DNA of 6,336 nt, taken from Thermoanaerobaculia bacterium. GTDB lineage: Bacteria > Acidobacteriota > Thermoanaerobaculia > Gp7-AA8. The translations under genes were made by a program, and so were the position numbers. Shown piece after piece: positions 1-6,155 of this stretch. Positions within the stretch are counted from its first letter, which is position 1; each line of letters begins with the position of its first letter. The notes below the pieces were generated by a model. The model saw only the letters and a program-made list of their open reading frames with translations, ran no database searches and had not been told where the DNA came from. The DNA is taken from NCBI GenBank assembly GCA_023700825.1, contig JAMPYE010000263.1, positions 1 through 6,336 on the forward strand, read 5' to 3'.

Positions 1-17
1 CCGAAGCTTCGCTTCGG
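1..17. repeat. Short perfect hairpin (7-bp stem, 3-nt loop)
   Basis: CCGAAGC and GCTTCGG form a perfect 7-bp stem around a TTC loop. It may extend beyond the window start. It lies about 90 bp past the stop of the minus-strand peptidase gene. It could be part of that gene's transcription end, but no T-run follows it in either direction, so I call it only a hairpin. Its core AAGCTTCGCTT resembles the core of the next hairpin (27-45). Confidence 0.5.
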
Positions 18-26
18 CAAGGAAGG

Positions 27-45
27 GCGCAAGCTCTGCTTGCGC
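27..45 (-). terminator. Perfect hairpin, possible transcription terminator of the S9 peptidase gene
   Basis: GCGCAAGC and GCTTGCGC form a perfect 8-bp stem around a 3-nt TCT loop. Read on the minus strand, it lies about 60 nt after the TAG stop of the S9 peptidase and is followed by CCCTTCCTTGCC, a pyrimidine-rich but not U-rich tract. This is not a canonical Rho-independent terminator. The position fits a 3'-end structure, but it may equally be a dispersed short repeat paired with the hairpin at 1-17. Confidence 0.3.
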
Positions 46-63
46 ACTCCACATGGCCTTCTT

Positions 64-98
64 ATCGCCTCTCGCCTTTCGCCTCCCGCCTCCCGCCT
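64..98 (-). repeat. Tandem array of a 7-bp unit, AGGCGAN type (array A)
   Basis: Read on the minus strand, five consecutive heptamers follow in exact 7-bp phase: AGGCGGG, AGGCGGG, AGGCGAA, AGGCGAG and AGGCGAT. A sixth, degenerate purine heptamer (99-105) touches the peptidase stop codon. The array starts right after the end of that gene and is non-coding. The same unit recurs at 6155-6196, also ending in AGGCGAT. Function unknown; such short tandem heptamers usually vary in copy number by slippage. Confidence 0.75.
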
Positions 99-104
99 CT
101 TCCC

Positions 105-2144
105 CTACTTCGCCCACTTGTCGATCCACGCCAGCACTTCGTTGTGCCAGAGGATCGAGTTCGCGGGCTTGAGCACCCAGTGGTTCTCGTCGGGGAAGTA
201 GAGGAATCTGCTAGGGATGCCCCGACGCTGCAGGGTGGTGAACGTCGCCATGCCCTGCGTCTCGACGACGCGGAAGTCCAGGCCTCCGTGAACTACGAGC
301 ATCGGCGTCTTCCACTTCGAGACGTGGTCGATCGGGTTGTGCTTCGCGTACGCGGCGGGGTTCTCCCACGGCGTGCCGTGATGCTCCCACTCGGGGAACC
401 AGAGCTCCTCGGTGTCGAAGTAGGCGAATCGTTCGTCGAGGTTGCCGTCGTGGGAGACTAGGGCGCGGAACCGGTCGGGCCACTGCCCTGCGATCCAGTT
501 GATCATGTAGCCGCCGTACGAGGCGCCGAGGGCGACTGCGCGGTCGGGGTTGATGAACGGATACTTCGCGACTGCGGCGTCGAATCCCTTCTGCAGGTCC
601 TCGAGCGGCGCGCCGCCCCAGTCGCCGCGGATCGCGTCCGTGAAGGCCTGGCCGTAACCGGTCGAACCGTGGAAGTCGACCATCACGGCGACATAGCCGG
701 CGCCCGCGTAGAACTGCGGGTTCCAGCGGTAGTGGAAGTGATTGCTCATCGAGCCCTGGGGGCCGCCGTGGATGAGGAACGCGAGCGGGTACTTCCTGGC
801 CGGGTCGAAGTCGACGGGCTTCACGATCCACGCGTAGACCGTGTCGCCATGAGCGCCCTTGAAGCTGAACTGCTCCGGCTCGCCCCAGCGCGCGGCGGCG
901 ATCTCTGCGGCGTTCACGCTCGTCAACTGCTTGACCGTCTTGCCGTCGAGCGTCGTCGAGTAGAGCTCCACCGGCGACTTCAGGTGATCCATGTCGAAGA
1001 TTACGCGATTGCCCGACAGGCCGGCGATCGAGCCGATCCATCCTTTCTCCACGATCGTCGTCACCTTGCCGGTGGCGACGTCGACGGCGAAGAGCGACTG
1101 GTGCCCAAGGTTCGTCGCGATGGTGTAGATCGTCCTGCCGTCGGACGACCATGAGATTGCCTCGGCCGAGCGATCCCATTTCGGCGCGATCTCGCGCGCC
1201 TTGCCGTCGGGCCAGGAGCGAACCATCAGCGCGTAGCGGTCGGCCTCGAAGCCGGGACGGGCCATTGCCAGGTACGCGAGCTGCCTGCCGTCCTTCGAGA
1301 AGACGGGGCGCGTGTCCCAGGCCTCGTTTTCCGCGGTGAGGTTTTTCGGCGCGGTGCTGCCGTCGGCCGGCGCGACGAAGAGGTCGAAGTTCGTCGACCA
1401 GGCTTCCTCGCGACCCATATCCCGCGCGGTGAAGACCACGGCCTTGCTGTCCGGCGTGAACATGAATTCTTCGGAGCCGCCGAAGGGCTTCGAAGGCGCG
1501 TCCGCGTCCATGGCCTTCATGACGTCGACCGGCTCGCCGCCGCTCGCGGACATGACGAAGACGTGCGAGCGGCGCCCGTCCATCCAGGTGTCCCAGTGAC
1601 GGAAGAAGAGAGAGTCGTAGCTTCGCCCCGTCGCCTTGTTCGCGGCACGTTCCGCGAGCTTCTTTGCAGTCTCGTCGATCGACGTCCCCGGGAAGACCTC
1701 GGCGGAGAAGGCGATCAGCGTTCCGTCCGGGGAGGCGATCACGTTCGAGGCGTCGATCGGCAGGCGCGTCACCTGTGTCGCTTCGCCCCCGTCGATCGGC
1801 ATCTTCCAGATCTGAGACGAACCCGAGCGGGACGACACGAACCAGATCCACCTTCCGTCGGCGGACCAGCGTCCGCTCGTGTCGGCAGCCGGGTGGCTCG
1901 TGAGTTGGCGCAGTCCCGTGCCGTCGGAGCCGACGAGCCAGAGGTCGTTGAGACCCTTGTTCGCGGCCAGGTCGTTCGTGCGAAGCGTGAAAAGCACTGC
2001 CTTGCCGTCCGGCGAGAGCTGCGGGTCGGAGACCCGCTTCATCGCCCAGATGTCCTGGACGCCGAACGGGTGCGTCTCCGCGGCGATTGCCGGAAAGGTC
2101 GTGATGAGCGCGAGGATCGCGAGGACGAAGACGGTGCGGCGCAT
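105..2144 (-). CDS. Secreted S9-family serine peptidase, dipeptidyl-peptidase 5 (S9C) type
   Basis: The predicted 679-residue protein is a prolyl-oligopeptidase-family (S9) exopeptidase that would remove dipeptides or acylated residues from peptides outside the cytoplasm. Residues 1-22 form a signal peptide (MRR, a hydrophobic run, then AIAA). Residues about 27-420 form a beta-propeller with recurrent S-x-DG motifs (for example near 43, 93, 137, 282 and 332). The C-terminal alpha/beta-hydrolase domain has an HGGPQG oxyanion motif (459-464), the nucleophile GASYGGY (Ser542), Asp623 in HGGLDFRV and His655 in FPDENHW, so the triad is complete. RHWDTW near 182 and the closing region around His655 look like dipeptidyl-peptidase 5, and length is close to that family (about 680 residues). 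I chose the ATG at 2144: AGGAGG lies 4 nt upstream and the signal peptide begins there. An in-frame TTG at 2174 would add ten residues with no ribosome site. Exact specificity, DPP5 or acylaminoacyl peptidase, is an inference. It appears monocistronic and is divergent from the gene at 2278. Confidence 0.93.
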   Translation of the reverse strand: MRRTVFVLAILALITTFPAIAAETHPFGVQDIWAMKRVSDPQLSPDGKAVLFTLRTNDLAANKGLNDLWLVGSDGTGLRQLTSHPAADTSGRWSADGRWIWFVSSRSGSSQIWKMPIDGGEATQVTRLPIDASNVIASPDGTLIAFSAEVFPGTSIDETAKKLAERAANKATGRSYDSLFFRHWDTWMDGRRSHVFVMSASGGEPVDVMKAMDADAPSKPFGGSEEFMFTPDSKAVVFTARDMGREEAWSTNFDLFVAPADGSTAPKNLTAENEAWDTRPVFSKDGRQLAYLAMARPGFEADRYALMVRSWPDGKAREIAPKWDRSAEAISWSSDGRTIYTIATNLGHQSLFAVDVATGKVTTIVEKGWIGSIAGLSGNRVIFDMDHLKSPVELYSTTLDGKTVKQLTSVNAAEIAAARWGEPEQFSFKGAHGDTVYAWIVKPVDFDPARKYPLAFLIHGGPQGSMSNHFHYRWNPQFYAGAGYVAVMVDFHGSTGYGQAFTDAIRGDWGGAPLEDLQKGFDAAVAKYPFINPDRAVALGASYGGYMINWIAGQWPDRFRALVSHDGNLDERFAYFDTEELWFPEWEHHGTPWENPAAYAKHNPIDHVSKWKTPMLVVHGGLDFRVVETQGMATFTTLQRRGIPSRFLYFPDENHWVLKPANSILWHNEVLAWIDKWAK

Positions 2145-2148
2145 GATG

Positions 2149-2154
2149 CCTCCT
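2149..2154 (-). promoter_or_regulatory. Ribosome binding site deciding the S9 peptidase start
   Basis: On the minus strand AGGAGG, a perfect anti-Shine-Dalgarno match, sits 4 nt before the ATG at 2144. It supports that start over the upstream in-frame TTG at 2174. The spacing is slightly short. Confidence 0.75.
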
Positions 2155-2187
2155 GAAGGTGCGAAATGCAGCAACGATCGGAGCGCG

Positions 2188-2217
2188 AGCGTAGGGTGAC
2201 GGTCGGCGGGGAGTCAA
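2188..2217 (-). promoter_or_regulatory. Candidate sigma70-type promoter of the S9 peptidase gene
   Basis: Read on the minus strand, TTGACT (2217-2212, five of six consensus -35 bases) is separated by 18 bp from TACGCT (2193-2188, a weak -10 keeping the conserved T, A and final T). The predicted transcript would start near 2181 and give a leader of about 37 nt containing the AGGAGG. Position and spacing are good and the -10 is poor, so this is a plausible but unproven promoter. Confidence 0.45.
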
Positions 2218-2249
2218 GCGCGGATGTCACGAAAGGGGCGTCCGCGAAT

Positions 2250-2255
2250 TACAAT
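2250..2255 (+). promoter_or_regulatory. Candidate -10 element for the small hypothetical gene
   Basis: TACAAT (five of six -10 consensus bases) lies in the only A/T-rich patch of the divergent intergenic region. No good -35 is seen 16-18 bp upstream. Transcription from it would begin near 2262, downstream of the ATG at 2224 and upstream of the GTG at 2278, which favours the GTG start. The identical hexamer lies just before the hydrolase gene at 6155-6150. Confidence 0.4.
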
Positions 2256-2277
2256 TCGGAAAGGACTGCGATCGGGC

Positions 2278-2724
2278 GTGTCGAAGTACATCCAACGAGT
2301 GGTGCTGGGCGCCGGCAAAGTGCGCTGGGTCGGCTGGGAGATCGATGGTGTCGGCACCGAGATCCCGGGGCTGATTCTCGCCGACAGCATCGCCGAAGAG
2401 GACATTCTCGGCCTCGGCGTGAAGACCTACGTGCCGATGGCCTTCGAGGATTTTCTCGGCATCGGCGCGCAACTCGCGACGAAGCCGCAGAAGCTCGACG
2501 ATCAGGACATCGAGTACAGGCTCGATGCTCTCCGCGTGGCGCTCGACCGGCTTTTCGATCGCGAGTTGCGCGACGTCTCCAGGATGGCGATCAAGGCGAT
2601 GTTCAGCGGCGTCTCTCTCGCAGACCCGCGAATTCAGGCGCGCCTCCTCGAGTGGGAGAGCGACGGCGCGGTTCAGATTCTCGGCACCGAGGAGTGCTAC
2701 CTGAGGATCGTGCGACGGCTCTGA
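2278..2724 (+). CDS. Hypothetical protein of 148 residues, unknown function
   Basis: I do not recognise a family. The protein is soluble, with no signal peptide or membrane segment. The first 60 or so residues look beta-rich (RVVLGAGKVRWVGWEID). A charged, probably helical stretch follows at about 73-107 (DDQDIEYRLDALRVALDRLF), then a mixed C-terminus ending in a strand-like ECYLRIVRR. One cysteine (140) is present and no catalytic motif is evident. The GTG at 2278 is chosen as start. Codons from the upstream in-frame ATG (2224) to 2277 have only about half G/C at third positions, unlike the strongly G/C-ending codons after 2278. An AAGGA lies at 2261-2265, though 12 nt from the GTG, and the candidate -10 at 2250-2255 would place the transcript start after 2224. 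If the ATG is used, the protein has 166 residues with a basic N-terminus. The gene is divergent from the S9 peptidase and convergent with the phosphatase, so it probably stands alone. Codon bias indicates a real gene. Confidence 0.75.
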   Translation: MSKYIQRVVLGAGKVRWVGWEIDGVGTEIPGLILADSIAEEDILGLGVKTYVPMAFEDFLGIGAQLATKPQKLDDQDIEYRLDALRVALDRLFDRELRDVSRMAIKAMFSGVSLADPRIQARLLEWESDGAVQILGTEECYLRIVRRL

Positions 2725-2764
2725 TCACGCTGACGTGCCGGAACCACGGCGGGACCGAACGACT

Positions 2765-2907
2765 GTCGTCCCGACGACTGAGCGGCAGCGAAGGAGGAGG
2801 GACCTCGCAGGGTAGTACACAGGTGCAATGTGCGAGGCGGGGTGGGGCTTACGACTCCATGCGTACTAGCCTGCGGGATCCCTCCTCGTTGCGCTCGTCG
2901 GGATGAC
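2765..2907. repeat. Inverted-repeat element, copy 1 (complete)
   Basis: The left arm (2765-2818, 54 nt) and right arm (2863-2907, 45 nt) are imperfect inverted repeats around a 44-nt centre. Both begin at the outside with a GTCRTCCCGACGA block and end inside at a GTAC abutting the centre; the left arm carries about nine extra bases. The outer left end is itself nearly palindromic (GTCGTC-CC-GACGAC, 2765-2778). It lies between two convergent genes and contains no convincing ORF. Copy 2 at 6218 shares the left arm at 49 of 54 positions. It looks like a REP/MITE-like non-coding dispersed repeat and could also act as a bidirectional transcription stop. Confidence 0.8.
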
Positions 2908-2921
2908 AACGCCTTCGGGAT

Positions 2922-2950
2922 CACGACGCCGTTGCCATGACAACGCTCGT
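2922..2950. repeat. Imperfect hairpin and partial repeat fragment behind copy 1
   Basis: GTTGCCATGACAAC (2931-2944) is a near-palindrome with one mismatched pair, and flanking ACGA/TCGT bases extend it with bulges. ATGACAACGC occurs twice, at 2903-2912 and 2937-2946, and CGCTCGTCGGGACG (2944-2957) repeats the outer end of the inverted-repeat element's right arm with one change. It appears to be a degenerate duplication of that end. It lies 40-65 nt past the phosphatase stop and may form a 3'-end structure for that minus-strand transcript. No T-run is present. Confidence 0.4.
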
Positions 2951-2988
2951 CGGGACGCAACCGCTCCGCTACCGCGCGGTCCCAGCCA

Positions 2989-5406
2989 CTACGCCAGCTT
3001 TCGCGCCTCTTCCGGCTGCTCGAACGTGAACACGACGAGCGTCTGGTCGTCCTCGGGCGGGCGGTTGTTCGTGAATTTCTTCACCGACTGCAGCACCGCC
3101 TTCTTGATCTCCTCGGCCGACTGCGTCGCCGCGCCCTCGAGCACGCGCTCGAATCGCTCGAAGCCGAATGGCTCGCCGCGATCGTCGACCGCCTCGATCA
3201 AACCGTCCGAGTAGAGGACGAGCCGGTCGCCCGGCCGGAACTGCACGGTCAGCTCGCGGAACGGCTCGCGCCGCTTCACGCCGAGGGGGAAGCCCCACGA
3301 CGACAGGCACTCGAGTGATCCCGTGGCTGCGCGGTAAAGGTACGGATCGAGGTGTCCGGCCGACGAGAAGCGCAGCGTCTGCGTCGCAGGGTCGAGGATG
3401 CCGAAGAAGAAGGTCATCATCATCCGTGGCGGCGCAGTCTTCATCACGTTGTTGTTGAGCACTTCCATCACGCGCACGGGCGAGGGATCGTGTTCGACCT
3501 GCACGAGGAGCGCCGCCTTGGCCATCGCCATCACGATGCCGCTCGTCAGCCCGTGGCCCGCGACGTCGCCGAACGCGACGCCGATCCGCTCGTTCTGGAG
3601 CTCGAGGAAGTCGAAGTAGTCGCCTCCGATCTCCGTCGCGGCGCGATAGTGCGACGAGATCGTCATCCCGTCGATCGACGGGTCACAGGCGGGGAGCAGC
3701 GCGGCCTGAATGCGGTTTGCCGCGTCGATTTCCGCCTTCACTCGCTCCCGCTCCACGATGCGGCGCACGTGCGGGGCCAGGTCGTCGTAGTGGTACTCGA
3801 TCTCGCGCCGCGTGATCAGGCCCGCCAGTGCGATCGCCAGGATCAGCCCCAGCGGCAGCGCGGCTGCGACGAGGGGCATCGTCTGCGCATCGCCATCGGC
3901 CACGCGCGCGAAGGGGAGCACCTGCATCATCAGCGTCGCGCCGAAGAGGGTCACTGTCGCCGCGAGCAGATCCCATACGGCGAAGACGATCGCTGCTACC
4001 GCGACGAGCCCGAAGCCGAAGACCAGCGACCAGATTTCAGGAGTGAGCGGCGCGCTCACCGACACGACGGTGCCGAGCGCGACCGCGACGAGCATCGCCG
4101 CCGGCCGGCTGGTCTTCCGGCGCAGCGCACCCATGACGAAAAGGAATGACCCGACCGCGATGGTGATCGCCGTGGAGAGCGATCCGACGATCGCCACCCA
4201 GGGGCTTCCGCTGAAAGCGAAAGCCGAGGGCATCATCTGGAATCCAGGGTGCGCGAGGCCCGTCACGACCGGGACCGCGGAGACGAGCAGGGCGAAGCCC
4301 GCCGCGGCCGGGGCGCTGAGCGCTCCGGCGAGGAGGCTTCGCCCGACGGTCGCGTTGATCGGATCGCGTCGGAGGATCGCGTCGAAGGAGGCGAGACGCT
4401 CGCCCCATCGCTCACGCGTGTAGCTCTCGCCCACGGACCATGCGAGGAAGACCAGGACTGCGATCGGAAGCTGGATGAAGAGAAGCCCGAGGGCGAAGTT
4501 CGACCACGCCGTGCTCCGCGCGTCCATTGCGCCCAGTTGCAGGCCGAACGACGCCTCGCGAAACGTTCCCGCTCCCGCAAAAACCGCGAGGACGAGCATC
4601 AAGGCGAACAGGAAGCCGGCGACGCCAATGCCGACCTCTCCCTCGTGGTATTTCTTCAGGAAGATGATCAGCAGGACGAGCAGCATGCCGAACAGCAGCA
4701 CGACCTTTGCCATGAAACCGCCGACGAACTCGCGCGCGAACTCGAGCGGGCTGCCGTCCCGGTTCTCCTCGATCAGGCTCCAGCCCGAGAATGTGTCGCC
4801 GATAAAATGCACGCCGACGAGGTAGACGATGTTGCCGCTCGGGAAGCTGGTCGGCACGCGATAGCGGAACGTGTGGTCGGTCCGCTTCAGGAGAACGTTC
4901 GGGCGGTCGCTTTCGAAGACGGGGCTCGGCGCTCCCACGAGAACTCGCGAGCGGATGAACTCGTCGGCGCGTTGCCGAAGCGCGTCGGGTGTCGCGGCAG
5001 GGGCCACTTCCTCGTTGCGGGGCGTGCGACGTGCCCCGATGATTTTTCCATTACGGTCTACCGCCGCCCAGCCAAAGGCGGGGAACTTCGCCTGTCCCGG
5101 CCGGTGGTAGATGACCTGCCAGTATCCGATGCGCGGTCCCACGACAGGGTCGCTGTCCGCGAGGCGCCGCAGCTCGGGGTCTTTCGCGAACTCCTTCTCG
5201 AGGCTGGGCTCGGTGCTCCAGACCGCGATTGCATAGGCCGCATCGACGTCGATCCCGACTTCGCGCGCCGCCTTGTCTGCGATCTGCAGGGCCTGCGATT
5301 TCGTGACCGAGATCCCGTGGGGCAGCGATGGATCGAACACCGGCAGCAGCGTGAAAAACGCCACGAGGCCCGCGATGCATGCGACTGGCAGCAGGAATCG
5401 TCTCAT
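2989..5406 (-). CDS. Polytopic membrane SpoIIE/RsbU-type PP2C serine/threonine phosphatase
   Basis: The predicted 805-residue inner-membrane phosphatase joins a sensor and membrane region to a cytoplasmic PP2C-type catalytic domain. Residues 2-22 form a membrane anchor. About 23-228 are extracytoplasmic, with two helix-plus-strands units (helices near 35-52 and 140-158) that look PepSY-like. Nine more hydrophobic segments follow, at roughly 232-252, 259-279, 302-326, 358-380, 402-428, 436-454, 458-478, 479-500 and 510-531; the even total places both ends inside. A helical linker (533-572) ends in NRIQAALLP, the usual lead-in to RsbU-type domains. The catalytic domain (about 580-800) has GGDYFDF (594-600), GDVAGHG (613-619), SAGH (682-685), YSDGL (732-736) and EDDQT (785-789), so the metal-binding aspartates (596, 614, 734, 786/787) are intact. 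In this family the substrate is usually a phosphorylated anti-sigma antagonist; no such partner lies here. The ATG at 5406 is preferred: GGAG lies 5 nt upstream and the anchor starts there. An in-frame ATG at 5442 lacks a ribosome site. It lies 52 nt after the hydrolase gene, so the two are probably co-transcribed. Confidence 0.92.
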   Translation of the reverse strand: MRRFLLPVACIAGLVAFFTLLPVFDPSLPHGISVTKSQALQIADKAAREVGIDVDAAYAIAVWSTEPSLEKEFAKDPELRRLADSDPVVGPRIGYWQVIYHRPGQAKFPAFGWAAVDRNGKIIGARRTPRNEEVAPAATPDALRQRADEFIRSRVLVGAPSPVFESDRPNVLLKRTDHTFRYRVPTSFPSGNIVYLVGVHFIGDTFSGWSLIEENRDGSPLEFAREFVGGFMAKVVLLFGMLLVLLIIFLKKYHEGEVGIGVAGFLFALMLVLAVFAGAGTFREASFGLQLGAMDARSTAWSNFALGLLFIQLPIAVLVFLAWSVGESYTRERWGERLASFDAILRRDPINATVGRSLLAGALSAPAAAGFALLVSAVPVVTGLAHPGFQMMPSAFAFSGSPWVAIVGSLSTAITIAVGSFLFVMGALRRKTSRPAAMLVAVALGTVVSVSAPLTPEIWSLVFGFGLVAVAAIVFAVWDLLAATVTLFGATLMMQVLPFARVADGDAQTMPLVAAALPLGLILAIALAGLITRREIEYHYDDLAPHVRRIVERERVKAEIDAANRIQAALLPACDPSIDGMTISSHYRAATEIGGDYFDFLELQNERIGVAFGDVAGHGLTSGIVMAMAKAALLVQVEHDPSPVRVMEVLNNNVMKTAPPRMMMTFFFGILDPATQTLRFSSAGHLDPYLYRAATGSLECLSSWGFPLGVKRREPFRELTVQFRPGDRLVLYSDGLIEAVDDRGEPFGFERFERVLEGAATQSAEEIKKAVLQSVKKFTNNRPPEDDQTLVVFTFEQPEEARKLA

Positions 5407-5409
5407 CGG

Positions 5410-5415
5410 CTCTCC
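5410..5415 (-). promoter_or_regulatory. Ribosome binding site deciding the phosphatase start
   Basis: On the minus strand GGAGAG lies just before the ATG at 5406 (GGAG 5 nt away). Upstream of the alternative ATG at 5442 only a GC-rich tract without a Shine-Dalgarno match is seen, so the shorter 805-residue form is favoured. Confidence 0.55.
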
Positions 5416-5458
5416 GTGACCCGTCCCGAATCGGCCGCTCATGCCGGCCGCTGACCGA

Positions 5459-6139
5459 CTATACGGAAGATTGCGGATCTTGTTCAGTGCCCGCCAGACG
5501 ATTCACAAACCTCTGACAGGCCTCGATGAATTCGGCCGCCCACTCGTGCCCGCCGTCGAACGCGCAGCCCTCGGCCGGGCATCCCGCATTGGCGAGCCGA
5601 GCGAGGTCCGATTCGTATTTCGCCCTCGTGTACCACTCGTCGAGACTCCCGCCGCCGATAAGGGCGGAGGGCACGCCCGCGAGCGCGGCAGGCGTGAGCT
5701 CGGGAGGGATGTCGCCACCCAGCGCGATCACTGGTGCGGGGTTTTCCGCCGCCGCGCGCCATGCCATCGTGGCCCCCTGGGAAAACCCGACGAAAACCGT
5801 GCGAGCGTCCGGTGTCGTGGCTTCGGCGCGCGCGGCGGCAATTACGCGCGCGGCGTACTCGAGGTTGTCGGCCAGCATCAGCTCGCGGTCCTCGCGCGTC
5901 ATCCAGCTCGCCACGACCTGTTGCTGGCTGCGGCTGTAGAAGCGGTGAAGCCCCTGGACGGCCACTAGCGTCGCCTCGGCCGGGGCGATCGCGCGCAGCG
6001 GTTCGAGGATCGCGTGCGCGTTCTGCGCGTAGCCGTGAAAGCCGACGAGGAGCAGGCGCGACGGGCCGTCACCCGTGTGCTCGAGCAGGTAGCGCCCGTG
6101 CAGTGTCGTGGCGATGGTGCGTACGTTCGGGTCGGTCAT
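5459..6139 (-). CDS. Alpha/beta hydrolase, phospholipase/carboxylesterase-like
   Basis: The 226-residue protein is a compact cytoplasmic serine esterase fold, without signal peptide. The first strand leads into an oxyanion motif GFHGYAQN (33-40). The nucleophile elbow is GFSQGA with Ser120. The acid is probably Asp167 (GGSLDEWY) and the base His198 (GGHEW), so a full triad is present in the right order and spacing. ALGGDIPPE (139-147) after the nucleophile resembles the phospholipase/carboxylesterase (PF02230-type) and dienelactone-hydrolase-like groups, and about 220 residues is their usual length. Substrate cannot be read from sequence; small esters or acyl groups are likely. Two cysteines (187 and 192, CPAEGC) lie just before the catalytic His. 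The ATG at 6139 is the first in frame and has no Shine-Dalgarno sequence; a TACAAT -10 lies 10 nt upstream, suggesting an almost leaderless message. It is the first gene of a likely two-gene unit with the SpoIIE-type phosphatase, 52 nt downstream. Confidence 0.88.
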   Translation of the reverse strand: MTDPNVRTIATTLHGRYLLEHTGDGPSRLLLVGFHGYAQNAHAILEPLRAIAPAEATLVAVQGLHRFYSRSQQQVVASWMTREDRELMLADNLEYAARVIAAARAEATTPDARTVFVGFSQGATMAWRAAAENPAPVIALGGDIPPELTPAALAGVPSALIGGGSLDEWYTRAKYESDLARLANAGCPAEGCAFDGGHEWAAEFIEACQRFVNRLAGTEQDPQSSV

Positions 6140-6149
6140 GGCGTGGGGG

Positions 6150-6155
6150 ATTGTA
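6150..6155 (-). promoter_or_regulatory. Candidate -10 element for the hydrolase-phosphatase unit
   Basis: Read on the minus strand, TACAAT lies 10 nt before the hydrolase ATG, predicting a start near 6143 and a leader of about four bases. The hexamer is a five-of-six match to the -10 consensus and is identical to that at 2250-2255. The -35 region is occupied by the heptamer array and shows no TTGACA-like match. Confidence 0.4.

Noticed and set aside
211..2217. Minus-strand open frame of about 670 codons overlapping the S9 peptidase in another frame
   Set aside because: The translation is very Arg-rich and low in complexity, while the alternative frame gives a complete S9 peptidase with its triad. 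It is a high-GC shadow.
2166..2906. Plus-strand open frame of 246 codons spanning the small gene and the inverted-repeat element
   Set aside because: It is out of frame with the G/C-biased gene at 2278-2724, Arg/Gly-rich, and runs through the non-coding repeat.
2765..2907. CRISPR array or attachment site
   Set aside because: There are only two inverted arms per element, with no series of direct repeats and spacers, and no integrase or tRNA gene nearby.
2697..2960. Minus-strand open frame of 87 codons within the inverted-repeat element, considered as a small protein of the element
   Set aside because: It lacks a ribosome site and coding bias, and the centre of the element is not conserved in copy 2.
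2971..2980. Perfect 10-bp palindrome ACCGCGCGGT as an operator
   Set aside because: It lies just after the phosphatase stop codon, away from any promoter, and short GC palindromes are common at this base composition.
3352..4149. Plus-strand open frame of 265 codons inside the phosphatase gene
   Set aside because: It is His/Arg/Asp-rich, without motifs, and antisense to the PP2C catalytic and membrane region.
4249..5454. Long plus-strand open frame of about 400 codons opposite the phosphatase gene
   Set aside because: It is antisense to a gene with full catalytic motifs. Its translation is rich in Arg, Glu, Asp and Ala with no domain, as expected from the complement of G/C-ending codons.
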